A stretch of 45,349 nucleotides of DNA from Candidatus Coprenecus stercoripullorum (lineage in GTDB: Bacteria; Bacteroidota; Bacteroidia; Bacteroidales; UBA932), in contig DVLA01000095.1 of NCBI GenBank assembly GCA_018715745.1, positions 1 to 45,349 on the forward strand, written 5' to 3'. The notes under the pieces were generated by a model. That model made no database searches, was not told where the DNA came from, and worked only from the letters and a program-made list of their open reading frames with translations. Shown here one piece after another: positions 18,889 to 27,262 of this stretch. Position 1 is the stretch's first letter. Every line of letters starts with the position of its first letter. The position numbers and the translations under genes were made by a program.

Positions 18889-20430
18889 ATGGAAAAAAGA
18901 ATCTACACCATAATCTCGGCCCTTCTGCTGATGCAGACGGCAGTATTCGGACAGGGCATTTACGATGCCCTGAGGTTCTCCAAACAGTATTACGACGGAA
19001 CGGCCAGGAGCCTCGGTATGGGCAACGCCATGCTGTCCCTCGGAGGGGACCTCGGCGCACTGTCCTACAATCCGGCCGCATCCGGCATATACAGATATTC
19101 GGAAATGGTAATAACTCCAGCACTTATGGGTGACATCAACAGTACAGACTACCTCGGCGGCACCGTACGGTCCGACAGGGCCAGGTTCGCACTGGGCAAT
19201 GTAGGCTGGGTCGGCTATTTCGACACGGGCAGGACACGCGGGCTCAAGAACATGAACATATCCCTCGTATCCAACCAGACCAACAATTTCACATCCCGCA
19301 CGTCCGCCCGCGGGGCAGATGCCAGGACAAGCTTCATTGCCTCCATGGCCGCCAACATGCCGGCAGGCATTACAGGATACGACATGGACATGCCCGAAGG
19401 CGCCCCCGACTATCCATTCCTGTATTCCGGGGCACCGTGGAGCTCCATCCTCGGATGGAATACCGGACTGATTGACACGGTAGGTTCAGCCGGCGGATTC
19501 ATAGGCGCGACCGAAAATCTCGACAACGGCAAGGCATACATCCCGGGAGAACTGCGCCAGTCGTATCACAGCGAGACTTCGGGCTACACCCAGGACGTGA
19601 TTCTGAACCTTTCCGGCAATGTCAACGATATATTCTATTTCGGGGTAAACGTCCTTTTCCAGAGCATCTGGTACAATTCATACACATCCTACTCCGAAGA
19701 AGCGGCGGACCCGTCAGTTTTCCAGACCGGGTTTACGGGCATGACATACGACTACCGCCAGACCACATCCGGATTCGGCGTAGGGGTGGAAGCAGGGTTC
19801 ATCGTACGTCCTGTAGCGGGACTTACCATAGGCGGTTCCGTTTCCACCCCGACATGGCTTTTCCTTAAGGACAACTGGCAGGAGTCCATGGGAGGCTATA
19901 CCTCCCAATTCGGGGCATGCACAGTCTCATCTCCGACCGGGGCCTACGAATACAGGGTAACCTCGCCGTTCAGATGGAGTCTCGGTGCCGGCTACGTTTT
20001 CGGAAGCATTGCGGCCGTCGGCATAGATTACGAAAGGGCCGACTACTCACAGATAATAATGGCTGACTCGGACGGGAACAGACAGGCGTTCCGGTCCGAA
20101 AACTCTGCCATAGCCGCTACATTCCAGGCAGTGAACAGCATCAGGGCCGGAGCGGAATTCAGGATACCGGGAGGGCTGTCCCTGAGAATGGGATACAATT
20201 ACTACAGCTCCTCGGAAAGAGGCTACGACGATTCCAGGCACTATGCCTCCGCCGGCATAGGCTACAGGGGCAAAGGCGGATTTTTCATAGACGCGGCATA
20301 CCAGCAGCAGTGCAACCGCACGGAGGATTCATACACCTTATATGATGATTACGCAGGCATTGAAGCCCCCGTCCTTACCAGCAGGTATATGGGCTGGAAA
20401 TTCCTGCTCAGCATCGGGCTCCGTTTCTAA
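18889..20430 (+). CDS. Outer membrane beta-barrel protein (OMPP1/FadL/PorV-like)
   Basis: Signal peptide; DALRFSKQYYDGTARSLGMGNAMLSLGGDLGALSYNPAASGIYRYSEM is typical of this family; ends in F. Confidence 0.85.
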   Translation: MEKRIYTIISALLLMQTAVFGQGIYDALRFSKQYYDGTARSLGMGNAMLSLGGDLGALSYNPAASGIYRYSEMVITPALMGDINSTDYLGGTVRSDRARFALGNVGWVGYFDTGRTRGLKNMNISLVSNQTNNFTSRTSARGADARTSFIASMAANMPAGITGYDMDMPEGAPDYPFLYSGAPWSSILGWNTGLIDTVGSAGGFIGATENLDNGKAYIPGELRQSYHSETSGYTQDVILNLSGNVNDIFYFGVNVLFQSIWYNSYTSYSEEAADPSVFQTGFTGMTYDYRQTTSGFGVGVEAGFIVRPVAGLTIGGSVSTPTWLFLKDNWQESMGGYTSQFGACTVSSPTGAYEYRVTSPFRWSLGAGYVFGSIAAVGIDYERADYSQIIMADSDGNRQAFRSENSAIAATFQAVNSIRAGAEFRIPGGLSLRMGYNYYSSSERGYDDSRHYASAGIGYRGKGGFFIDAAYQQQCNRTEDSYTLYDDYAGIEAPVLTSRYMGWKFLLSIGLRF

Positions 20431-20450
20431 CGCATTCACTTTTATCCGAA

Positions 20451-21527
20451 ATGAGAACAGCAACAATTATCGCCACACTCTCGGCCGCGCTCCTTTCCGC
20501 ATGGCCGTTCAAAGCGGCAGGACAGATTGCATACTCCCTGCCCTCAACCACACTGCACTTGAAAATCACGGCCATAGGAGAATACTATACCCCAGGGCCA
20601 TACAGCAGATACGCCTCCAAATATCTCGGCATAGACGTCCCGCAGGAAAAATCATCCCTGTTCAGGATTTCAGAAATCGAACTTGTCCCGTATGTCGAAG
20701 CCGATACGGACAGGATCTATACTGTCACGCCAGGGAAAGGAGGCCTGACATCCGCCCTGTCCTCATTCTTCAAACTCACCTCGCAGGGGCTTGTCATGCT
20801 GCCCGGTGCAAACGCAGGCGGCGGAAGCCTGTGGCGCTTTCCTGTCCTGACCGGGATATACGGCACGGATCCGGAGGAAGCCACGGACAATATAGCCTCT
20901 ACAGAAACGACCCTGTACAAAAGCATTCTCGATGAAAACGGGAACTACAGCCGCGTAGCCGTAACACAGACCCAGACTGTAGAAAAAAACGATGACAGGA
21001 AAGCCTCGGAAGCGGCTTCGGCCATATTCATGCTCAGGCAGAAAAGAATGGAGATCATTACCGGGGATACAGATGCGACATTCGGCGGAGACGCGCTCAG
21101 GGCGGCAATAGAGGAAATCAACAGGCTCGAGGAGGAATACATGCGGCTTTTCACGGGGACAACACATACGGCTGTACAACACAAGGAAATAGACGTAATC
21201 CCGGAGGCCACGCAGGAAGAACAGATTTCGGTAGTATTCCGTTTTTCCGAAACCGAGGGGGTTCTCCTGCCCGACAACATGTCAGGACGCCCGATAGTAA
21301 TGGAAATAACACCGCCTGAACGGAAAGAGAGCCTGTCCATAGTCGGGGGGGATGATGAAGGGAACGGTAATGCCGGGTCCGGACGGGGCCGGCAGCCCGC
21401 AAGGCTTTCCTACAGGATTCCTGCAGTATGTACCGCTACCGTATCCGACGGTCAGACAGTGCTGCTTCGCACCCGCGTACCGGTATACCAGGCCGGCAAA
21501 ACGCTCGAACTTCAGTCAGAATTATAA
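20451..21527 (+). CDS. DUF4831-like secreted protein
   Basis: Signal peptide; YSLPSTTLHLKITAIGEYYTPGPYSRYASKYLG resembles Bacteroidota DUF4831 proteins; 20 bp downstream of the OMP gene. Confidence 0.75.
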   Translation: MRTATIIATLSAALLSAWPFKAAGQIAYSLPSTTLHLKITAIGEYYTPGPYSRYASKYLGIDVPQEKSSLFRISEIELVPYVEADTDRIYTVTPGKGGLTSALSSFFKLTSQGLVMLPGANAGGGSLWRFPVLTGIYGTDPEEATDNIASTETTLYKSILDENGNYSRVAVTQTQTVEKNDDRKASEAASAIFMLRQKRMEIITGDTDATFGGDALRAAIEEINRLEEEYMRLFTGTTHTAVQHKEIDVIPEATQEEQISVVFRFSETEGVLLPDNMSGRPIVMEITPPERKESLSIVGGDDEGNGNAGSGRGRQPARLSYRIPAVCTATVSDGQTVLLRTRVPVYQAGKTLELQSEL

Positions 21528-21548
21528 ACAATCAAACATAAAATCATC

Positions 21549-23003
21549 ATGACAATAGACAACCTGGATCCCAAATGCGTCTGGAAAAACTTCTACGCGC
21601 TTACACAGATTCCGCGGCCTTCAAAGAAAGAGGGGAAAGCCGTGGACTTTATGGAAAACTTCGGAAAGAGACTCGGACTTGAAACCATAAGAGATGAAGT
21701 AGGAAACATAATCATCAGGAAACCGGCAACGAAAGGCATGGAACACCGCAAGGGCGTCATCCTGCAGGGCCACCTCGACATGGTCCCGCAAAACAACAAC
21801 GATGTGGCGCACGACTGGGAAAAGGACCCGGTAGAGACTTATATCGACGGAGACTGGGTAAAGGCCAGGGGTACGACACTCGGGGCCGACAACGGGATAG
21901 GGTGTGCCGTCATCATGGCGGTACTTGAGGCCAAAGACATAGAGCACGGACCCGTAGAAGCCCTTTTCACCATTGACGAAGAAACCGGCATGACAGGGGC
22001 CAAAGCCCTTAAGGGCGGCATACTGAAAGGCGACATACTTATAAACGTGGACTCGGAGACCGAGGGCGAACTGTATGTAGGCTGTGCCGGCGGACTTGAT
22101 ACGGATGCAGAATTCCCGATAAGGAAAGAAAGGATAGGCAGAGGCTACAGGCAATTCACAATCGCTGTCAAGGGCCTGCGCGGCGGGCACTCCGGAATGG
22201 AGATAAACGAAGGCAGGGCCAATTCCAACAAGCTCATGGCCCGCATCCTGCTTCCGCTGCTAAGGGACTGCGGCGTCCTGCTCGTCTCGATTGAGGGTGG
22301 GAACATGCGCAACGCAATACCGCGCGAGGCCTGCGCCGTCATAGCCGTCCCCGTCAGCAAGACCGCAAAAGTACTGAAATCCATAGAAAAGGCATCATGC
22401 GACATCAGGCACGAATACGCACTTATCGACGGCAATATCGAAATCACTGTCGGCAAGACTGCGGGAGCGAAGAACGCCATTGCCGCGGATACGGCACTGA
22501 ATGTAATAAAATCCCTGCTGGCATGTCCTTGCAATGTGGACAGGATGAGCCTGGCCATCCCCGGTCTTGTCGAGACATCCAACAATATAGCCATAGTCAA
22601 ATCCGAGAACCGGAAAATCACTGTCAAGACTCTCATGAGAGGCTCCAGCGACTCCGCGAAACTTGCCCTGAGGGACAGCATCAGGTGCGCTCTCGAACTT
22701 GGCGGGGCGAAGGTAAGATTCTCGGGAGGCTACTCGGGCTGGCAGCCGAATATGGAATCGGGGATACTCGATACGATGAAGCGGACATACTTCGGGCTTT
22801 TCGGCAGCGAACCTCAGGTCAAGGCCATCCACGCAGGGCTCGAATGCGGCATCCTTTCCACCAACTACCCGCACTGGGACATGATTTCCTGCGGGCCGAC
22901 GCTGATGTCGCCCCACTCTCCGGACGAAAGGCTGCTGATACCTTCAGTGGAAAAATTCTGGAAGTTCATAAAGGAAGTCCTCAAAAACATTCCTGCAAGG
23001 TAA
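21549..23003 (+). CDS. pepD: Aminoacyl-histidine dipeptidase (PepD, M20 family)
   Basis: [60 protein letters not shown]. Confidence 0.95.
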   Translation: MTIDNLDPKCVWKNFYALTQIPRPSKKEGKAVDFMENFGKRLGLETIRDEVGNIIIRKPATKGMEHRKGVILQGHLDMVPQNNNDVAHDWEKDPVETYIDGDWVKARGTTLGADNGIGCAVIMAVLEAKDIEHGPVEALFTIDEETGMTGAKALKGGILKGDILINVDSETEGELYVGCAGGLDTDAEFPIRKERIGRGYRQFTIAVKGLRGGHSGMEINEGRANSNKLMARILLPLLRDCGVLLVSIEGGNMRNAIPREACAVIAVPVSKTAKVLKSIEKASCDIRHEYALIDGNIEITVGKTAGAKNAIAADTALNVIKSLLACPCNVDRMSLAIPGLVETSNNIAIVKSENRKITVKTLMRGSSDSAKLALRDSIRCALELGGAKVRFSGGYSGWQPNMESGILDTMKRTYFGLFGSEPQVKAIHAGLECGILSTNYPHWDMISCGPTLMSPHSPDERLLIPSVEKFWKFIKEVLKNIPAR

Positions 23004-23005
23004 AT

Positions 23006-23036
23006 TTTGGATTTGTAAACATTCTTCGTATATTTG
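23006..23036 (+). promoter_or_regulatory. Promoter of the rpsF-rpsR-rplI operon
   Basis: TTTG 23006-23009, 19-bp spacer, TATATTTG 23029-23036. Confidence 0.75.
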
Positions 23037-23037
23037 C

Positions 23038-23067
23038 AGCCCTTTCCGCACGCCGAAAAGGGCTTTT
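23038..23067 (+). promoter_or_regulatory. 5'-leader hairpin before rpsF, candidate S6:S18-type autoregulatory RNA
   Basis: AGCCCTTT-CCGCACGCCGA-AAAGGGCT (8 bp) then TTT; the loop contains CCG twice; it begins at the expected transcription start. Confidence 0.5.
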
Positions 23068-23092
23068 AATTACTAATTTAAACCAAATCAAA

Positions 23093-23473
23093 ATGTTAAA
23101 ACAGTACGAAACCGTTTTCATTGCAACTCCCGTTTTATCTCCGGCCCAGATAAAGGAAGCGGTAGACCGTTATCGCGAGCTCATCACGGGCGAAGGTGGT
23201 GAGATTGTAAACGAGGAGGACTGGGGACTGAAGAAACTGGCCTACCCCATCCAGAAAAAGACTACAGGGTTCTACCACCTGTTCGAGTTCAGGGCAGAAC
23301 CGGCATTCATCGCCAAACTTGAGACACAGTACAGGCGTGACGAAAGGATTATCCGTTTCGACACTTTCGCGATGGACAAGCATGCCGTCGCGTATTCGGA
23401 ACGCAGGCGCAACAACAGAAAGGAACAGGCAGCTCCCGCCGCCCAGGAAACAACAGACGACAAGGAGGAATAA
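23093..23473 (+). CDS. rpsF: 30S ribosomal protein S6
   Basis: [27 protein letters not shown]...[26 protein letters not shown]; start corrected from the ORF-track start 22397. Confidence 0.96.
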   Translation: MLKQYETVFIATPVLSPAQIKEAVDRYRELITGEGGEIVNEEDWGLKKLAYPIQKKTTGFYHLFEFRAEPAFIAKLETQYRRDERIIRFDTFAMDKHAVAYSERRRNNRKEQAAPAAQETTDDKEE

Positions 23474-23476
23474 ACC

Positions 23477-23743
23477 ATGGCTATGAACAATGAAATAAGA
23501 TATCTGAACCCTCCTACAGTAGAGGTAAAAAAGAAAAAATACTGCCGATTCAAAAAGGCTCATATAAAATACGTGGACTACAAGGACCCCGAGTTCCTTA
23601 AACGTTTCCTCAACGAACAGGGGAAAATACTTCCCCGCCGCCTTACCGGCACCTCCCTCAAATTCCAGAGGAAGGTATCCCAGGCTGTGAAACGCGCAAG
23701 ACATCTCGCCTTGCTTCCTTACGTAACCGACTTGTTAAAATAA
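23477..23743 (+). CDS. rpsR: 30S ribosomal protein S18
   Basis: [64 protein letters not shown]. Confidence 0.97.
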   Translation: MAMNNEIRYLNPPTVEVKKKKYCRFKKAHIKYVDYKDPEFLKRFLNEQGKILPRRLTGTSLKFQRKVSQAVKRARHLALLPYVTDLLK

Positions 23744-23758
23744 TACGGAGGGCAGAAT

Positions 23759-24223
23759 ATGGAAATAATATTGAAACAGGATGTTCCCAACCTCGGGCAT
23801 AAAGACGACATAGTAAATGTAAGGAACGGCTACGCCACAAACTACCTGATTCCCCAGGGAATGGCGACACTGGCCACCCCGTCTGCAAAAAAGGTACACG
23901 CCGAGAATCTCAGGCAGCGGGCCCACAAGGAGGCCAAACTCCGCGAAGATGCATCGGCTCTCGCATCCAAGCTGTCAGGGATTACGCTCAGGCTTACGGC
24001 AAACGTCAGCTCCAAGGGCAAGGTATTCGGTTCCGTAAACAACATCCAGATAGCCGAGGCTTTGGCCGCCAGGGGATTCGACATAGACCGCCGCAACATC
24101 GCCATTGCCGGAACGGATGTTATCAAGGAGACCGGTATCTATGATGTCACTGTAAAATGCTACAAGGACATCAAGGCCGACCTTAAAGTGGAAGTTGCCG
24201 GAGAAGAGCCCAAAGAGGAATAA
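23759..24223 (+). CDS. rplI: 50S ribosomal protein L9
   Basis: MEIILKQDVPNLGHKDDIVNVRNGYATNYLIPQGMA. Confidence 0.97.
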   Translation: MEIILKQDVPNLGHKDDIVNVRNGYATNYLIPQGMATLATPSAKKVHAENLRQRAHKEAKLREDASALASKLSGITLRLTANVSSKGKVFGSVNNIQIAEALAARGFDIDRRNIAIAGTDVIKETGIYDVTVKCYKDIKADLKVEVAGEEPKEE

Positions 24224-24261
24224 CTCCGTACTTCAGGCACAACAACATTGCGATATCAAAG

Positions 24262-24286
24262 GCGGATCCCCCGGGTCCGCTTTTTT
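24262..24286 (+). terminator. Rho-independent terminator after rplI
   Basis: GCGGATCC-CCCGGGTCCGC stem (one G-T pair) followed by TTTTTT. Confidence 0.88.
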
Positions 24287-24360
24287 AATGGCAGAGGACG
24301 TGTCACATTGTCATGTCTTCTGCATATATTTTCCAAATGGCACATAACTTGACAAGCATG

Positions 24361-24391
24361 CTTGCAGTTACAAAACTTTTTAATATCTTTG
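24361..24391 (+). promoter_or_regulatory. Promoter of the first FN3-like lipoprotein gene
   Basis: CTTG 24361-24364, 19-bp spacer, TATCTTTG 24384-24391. Confidence 0.6.
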
Positions 24392-24438
24392 GGCAAAATT
24401 AAAATCCAATATTTCAACATTCAAATAGTTTACAGTTT

Positions 24439-25839
24439 ATGAAAAAATTACTTTACCTGTCAGTGTGCGCCTTAATGGCAGCCATGACTCTTGCTTCATG
24501 CGAGAAAAAAGAAGGTGGCGAACCCACTCCCGAACCTACACCCGGGCAGCTCGCCACACCTACCCTTACCGTCCAGAATGAGAGCTATGCTTCCTTCGAT
24601 GTCCTTATCTCTCAGGTTGCCAACGCAACCAGCTACATCTACAGACTCAAGGACGCAGAAGGTGCCCAGATTGACTCCGCATCTACATCCGAAAGGCTTA
24701 TCAGCTTTACCGAGCTTACAGCAAACACCACTTATACGATAGATGTAAAGGCCGTTTCCAACGACCCCGCCACCTATCCCGACTCAGAGTGGGCTACTGC
24801 TACGGCCACTACCACTGAAGCTCCCGATTTCCTCAACATGACAGTTTACCTGAGCGAATCCCCTTCACAGGGCGCCTATAAGTACAATGCCGTATTCATG
24901 GATCTTTCAGGTACCGATGTCAAGACTTTAAGACTTGCTACATTCCTGACATCCGAGTTTGAAGGCATGACGGAAGAGGAAGTCATAGAGTATCTTGTCT
25001 CTGAGCCTAATACTGACGCTTCATCATTTGCAGCCGACATAAACGGCGGCGGAACCACACTGTTCATGTCCGGCCTCGAAGCGGAAACATCTTACACGGT
25101 CGCTGCCTATGCAACGAACTCCCAGGGAGCCACTACCTACAAGACAGGTGAGGCCACTACCGAAAAGGTGCCCGAAAACAGCGCTGAACTCCAGAACTGG
25201 GTAGGCACATGGACTGCAAGCTCCACCGAACGCTTCGTAGTTGACATAGACGATGCCGGACAATATCTCGATCTCCATACGGATGCTACCTCCATGGAAG
25301 ACATCACCCTTACCATGAGCGTATATGAAGGGCTCTACAATACCGTAGCAATCGATGGATGGTCATACAGCGGCGTATACCCTATCCTTGGCCAGCTCGA
25401 CGTTACCACCGGCGCACTCAATATCCTTTGCGACATTGCAGTAGGTAATGCGGATGCCGAAGGCTATGTACCGACACTCGGTCCCTGGTGCTCCCTTACC
25501 GGTTCGAGCCAGCCTGAAAACCTTGTAACCGGGTTCGACTACGGGCTTTCCTTCACCCTGAGCGGAAATACGGCTACATCTACAGCCCAGAGCTCCGGTC
25601 TCCAGGGCGGCGGGGAATGCGTTGTAAAGACTGTTGACGTATTTGCCATAAGCGGTACAAGCTACAGCGTTTACGCAGAGGAATTCCCTCAGTATGCTCC
25701 TGCAGGTACAATCACAATCACGAAGGCTTCTTCTTCAGAAATGAAAGTACAGAAGCTGGATGACAGCCGCAACTTCATTACGGCTCCCAACGCCGTAACA
25801 TTCGCAAGGATGTCCAACTTCCTGATAGCAAACAGGTAA
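24439..25839 (+). CDS. Lipoprotein with a fibronectin-III-like N-terminal domain, paralogue A
   Basis: Lipobox MTLASCEKK, Pro-rich linker, ...LTANTTYTIDVKAVSNDP... FN3-like repeat; extensively similar to the next ORF. Confidence 0.85.
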   Translation: MKKLLYLSVCALMAAMTLASCEKKEGGEPTPEPTPGQLATPTLTVQNESYASFDVLISQVANATSYIYRLKDAEGAQIDSASTSERLISFTELTANTTYTIDVKAVSNDPATYPDSEWATATATTTEAPDFLNMTVYLSESPSQGAYKYNAVFMDLSGTDVKTLRLATFLTSEFEGMTEEEVIEYLVSEPNTDASSFAADINGGGTTLFMSGLEAETSYTVAAYATNSQGATTYKTGEATTEKVPENSAELQNWVGTWTASSTERFVVDIDDAGQYLDLHTDATSMEDITLTMSVYEGLYNTVAIDGWSYSGVYPILGQLDVTTGALNILCDIAVGNADAEGYVPTLGPWCSLTGSSQPENLVTGFDYGLSFTLSGNTATSTAQSSGLQGGGECVVKTVDVFAISGTSYSVYAEEFPQYAPAGTITITKASSSEMKVQKLDDSRNFITAPNAVTFARMSNFLIANR

Positions 25840-25861
25840 TATATCAAATCACCTGACTAAC

Positions 25862-25899
25862 AGCCCCGGAAGCCCCGAGTTTCCGGGGCTTGTTTTTTT
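25862..25899 (+). terminator. Rho-independent terminator between the paralogous lipoprotein genes
   Basis: AGCCCCGGAA-loop-TTCCGGGGCT followed by TGTTTTTTT. Confidence 0.88.
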
Positions 25900-25920
25900 C
25901 ATAAATACAAAATATATTTG
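25889..25920 (+). promoter_or_regulatory. Promoter of the second lipoprotein gene
   Basis: CTTG 25889-25892, 20-bp spacer, TATATTTG 25913-25920; overlaps the terminator 3' edge. Confidence 0.55.
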
Positions 25921-25945
25921 CGCGGATTTTTTGAATAGAAAGCTT

Positions 25946-27262
25946 ATGAAGAATATGTTTATTGCAGCGGCATTCGCCGTACTGGTCTCAATGCCGCTCA
26001 TCTCCTCATGCAAACATGAAGAACCCGATACCCCCGACCAGGGCCGGCAGTTGTCCGTTCCCGAACTCTCGGTATCCAACCAGTCGTACAACTCGTTCGA
26101 TATTGCCATAGGTCAGGTAGACAACGCCAGCGCCTATGTATACTCCATAGCCGAATCATCCGAGACCCCTGACGAGGAATTCATAACAACTGAAAGGGCC
26201 ATTTCTTTCTCATCTCTCGAATTCGAGACATCGTACACGGTCCGCGTAAAAGCCATCTCCGATGACCCGGCCTACACCGATTCCGAATACGCCTCCATAG
26301 AAGTAAGCCTTACCGGAGTCCCGGATTTCTTCAACATGACAGTGTATCTCAATGCAATACCCGATCAGAATACATACGAATACAACTCCATATTCCTTGA
26401 TATAGAGGGCACAGGTGTAACCGTATGCAGGATATTCCGCTATATTTCCTCCGAGATAGCCGGATGGGAAGACGAAGCGCTTATAGAAGAACTGCTGTCC
26501 GATGCAAATGCAGATGCAAGCAGCTTTATACCGCGCATAAACAACGGCGGTGTCCGCAAGCTTGCATTCAAGGGACTTCAGGCAGATACCGAATACACTG
26601 TCGCCGCCTACGTTGAAAATGAAGAGGGCGCCAGGCTCCTGATTCGCGAAAACATTTCTACCGAAGAAATGCCGGAAGTGACAGATGAGCTTGCTGCATG
26701 GATAGGGACATGGCAGGGCGTCTCAGAGGGTACGGTACATCTGGACGAAGACATGAAGTTCCAGTATATCCAGGACAAGCAGAAAGAATTTACCGTAACA
26801 TTCAGTGCTTATCCCGAGAATCCGACCCTGCTCCAGACAGCCGGCCTGTCCTCCCTTCTCTCCGGCGAACAGGGAGGAATAGGTTTCGCATCCCTTGACA
26901 GGGACGGCAATCTCCAGCTTCTCTCCAACCAGATAGCCGGTGTCGATTCCGAAGGGAACAGTGTAGTATGGATCAATATTGCGCTGAACGACGCGAACGG
27001 CAGCGTAAACCTCGTCAATACATGCCCCTACTCACACATACTCGAAATGGATGAGAGCGGCAACACGGCAAAGACCATCGAACGCTATGCCAGCCAGTAT
27101 ACGTCAGGGCTGACATTCGTGACAATAGGTGCCGAGCTGTTCGGAAGCAGCTCTGCCGGACTTATCAATTACGGCGAACTTCCGGCCGACCTCATCGGAG
27201 GGGACATGACGCTCACAAGGGTCGGAAGCACTGCCGCCATGCCTTTAACAGCTACGGAATGA
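25946..27262 (+). CDS. Lipoprotein with a fibronectin-III-like domain, paralogue B
   Basis: Start taken at ATG 25946 (MKNMFIAAAF) rather than TTG 25931; lipobox LISSCKH; shares PDFxNMTVYL, YxYNxxFxD, DASSF, NNGG/NGGG and SYTVAAY/EYTVAAY blocks with paralogue A. Confidence 0.85.
   Translation: MKNMFIAAAFAVLVSMPLISSCKHEEPDTPDQGRQLSVPELSVSNQSYNSFDIAIGQVDNASAYVYSIAESSETPDEEFITTERAISFSSLEFETSYTVRVKAISDDPAYTDSEYASIEVSLTGVPDFFNMTVYLNAIPDQNTYEYNSIFLDIEGTGVTVCRIFRYISSEIAGWEDEALIEELLSDANADASSFIPRINNGGVRKLAFKGLQADTEYTVAAYVENEEGARLLIRENISTEEMPEVTDELAAWIGTWQGVSEGTVHLDEDMKFQYIQDKQKEFTVTFSAYPENPTLLQTAGLSSLLSGEQGGIGFASLDRDGNLQLLSNQIAGVDSEGNSVVWINIALNDANGSVNLVNTCPYSHILEMDESGNTAKTIERYASQYTSGLTFVTIGAELFGSSSAGLINYGELPADLIGGDMTLTRVGSTAAMPLTATE

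Noticed and set aside
22397-23092. N-terminal 232 aa of the ORF-track call that ends in rpsF
   Set aside because: Out-of-frame reading of pepD; real S6 begins at MLKQYETVF (23093), preceded by its own promoter and leader.
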